This document shows, one piece after another, positions 63,819 through 64,000 of a stretch of 64,000 nucleotides of DNA. Source of the stretch: Lachnospiraceae bacterium A2 (GTDB lineage: Bacteria; Bacillota; Clostridia; Lachnospirales; Lachnospiraceae); the NCBI GenBank assembly GCA_000403315.2, contig KE159636.1, positions 2,620,805 through 2,684,804 of the forward strand, in the 5' to 3' direction. Both the position numbers and the translations under genes were made by a program. The first letter of the stretch is position 1. The number at the start of each line of letters is the position of its first letter. The notes under the pieces are model-generated. The model did not search any database and had not been told where the DNA came from. It was given only the letters and a program-made list of their open reading frames with translations.

Positions 63819-63905
63819 CATAAAAATAGGGAAAATTTGACAAAATAATAAGCCTAAAATAAGGCTTTAAGAAGTTTTTGGGTAATAGGAAGTGTTGAAC
63901 TCCCG

Positions 63906-64000
63906 TGCAGGCTTCTTTAGCATAGTAAATAATTCCCGGAAAAGCAATCATTTTTTCCGAAAAAATCGTGAAACTTTTACCAAAAAAAGAACAGAAATTG
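63906..64000. repeat. Long direct repeat, right copy (runs off the window)
   Basis: Base-for-base identical to 59987-60081, cut by the end of the window. Confidence 0.97.

Larger units (their letters stand above)
61895..63821. repeat. Subterminal 12-bp inverted repeat of the IS1634 element
   Basis: ATGTTGTATGTG at 61895-61906 and CACATACAACAT at 63810-63821 flank the transposase gene just outside its ends; the right one overlaps the -35 box. It may be a transposase-binding site. Confidence 0.6.
60122..63905 (-). mobile_element. IS1634-family element interrupted by an IS1182-family element
   Basis: The outer element is bounded by GGGAGTT at 60122 and AACTCCC at 63898-63904, with ACACTT-type inner matches; the 95-bp (or longer) direct repeat begins at its right end. 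Without the nested element and its 8-bp duplication it would be about 2.1 kb. It carries the 619-aa transposase at 61911-63770 and a terminator whose halves are at 60162 and 61868. The ends are inferred from the short repeat and the flanking duplication. Confidence 0.65.

Overview
The window reads as a chromosomal segment of a low-to-mid GC Gram-positive anaerobe, most likely a member of the Lachnospiraceae (Clostridia). The pointers are a MinCDE-RodA-PBP2 cluster together with SepF/YlmH, an L27 with the cleavable N-terminal extension next to its Prp protease, HisZ-dependent histidine synthesis, RecU, the YlbJ sporulation-type protein, single-membrane protein architecture and strong Shine-Dalgarno sites. 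No rRNA or tRNA gene and no CRISPR array was seen. Nothing here identifies the species.

Layout. 1-5614 (+): cell shape and division block, beginning inside a PBP2 gene, then minC, minD, minE, rodA, mgsA and a D-Ala-D-Ala carboxypeptidase. 5658-6596: a small P-loop protein with its own promoter, a strong terminator and a DUF378 membrane protein. 6608-12949 (+): HlyD-like protein, yggS, sepF, ylmH, then aroB, lspA and an RluA-type synthase. 13153-17050: cytidylate-kinase-like protein, a tyrosine recombinase, a frameshifted dtd, and a divergent yneA-like/lexA pair whose shared intergenic region holds several LexA-box-like sites. 17114-25997 (-): ribosome assembly and NAD operon (radical SAM pair, rng, rplU, prp, rpmA, obgE, yhbY, nadD, yqeK, rsfS). 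26166-31575 (-): histidine operon hisZ-hisG-hisD-hisB-hisIE behind a consensus promoter; hisIE carries an extra HisF-like domain. 31685-41104 (-): recU, two pseudouridine synthases, YgiQ, a HAD hydrolase, an unknown charged protein, DegV, an M23 peptidase and PepD. 41230-49147: ylbJ (+), then coaD/rsmD/cinA/pgsA/rimO/rpoZ/gmk/yicC (-). 49231-52537 (-): carB without carA. 52651-54608 (+): GntR-ABC-permease module. 54664-57353 (-): DUF975-response regulator-histidine kinase operon. 57505-58856 (+): ClC channel. 58878-59894 (-): asparaginase. 59987-64000: an insertion-sequence block.

The most interesting structure is not protein-coding. The last 4 kb is a nest: a 1,672-bp IS1182-family element with 15-bp terminal repeats and an 8-bp target duplication sits in the loop of what looks like the transcription terminator of an IS1634-family element, and that element is flanked by an exact direct repeat of at least 95 bp that runs off the window end. 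Elsewhere there is a roughly 109-nt element folding into an 11-bp stem that closes three hairpin arms (38610-38718), a dispersed repeat family with three copies (about 13.0, 15.7 and 52.6 kb), a second repeat pair (14.9 and 30.2 kb), and two long hairpins sharing a TTATAGGA core. I did not find a defence system or a clear new multi-gene pathway. The best unexplained protein candidates are the 139-aa P-loop protein, the 277-aa charged protein and the HisF-like domain on HisIE.
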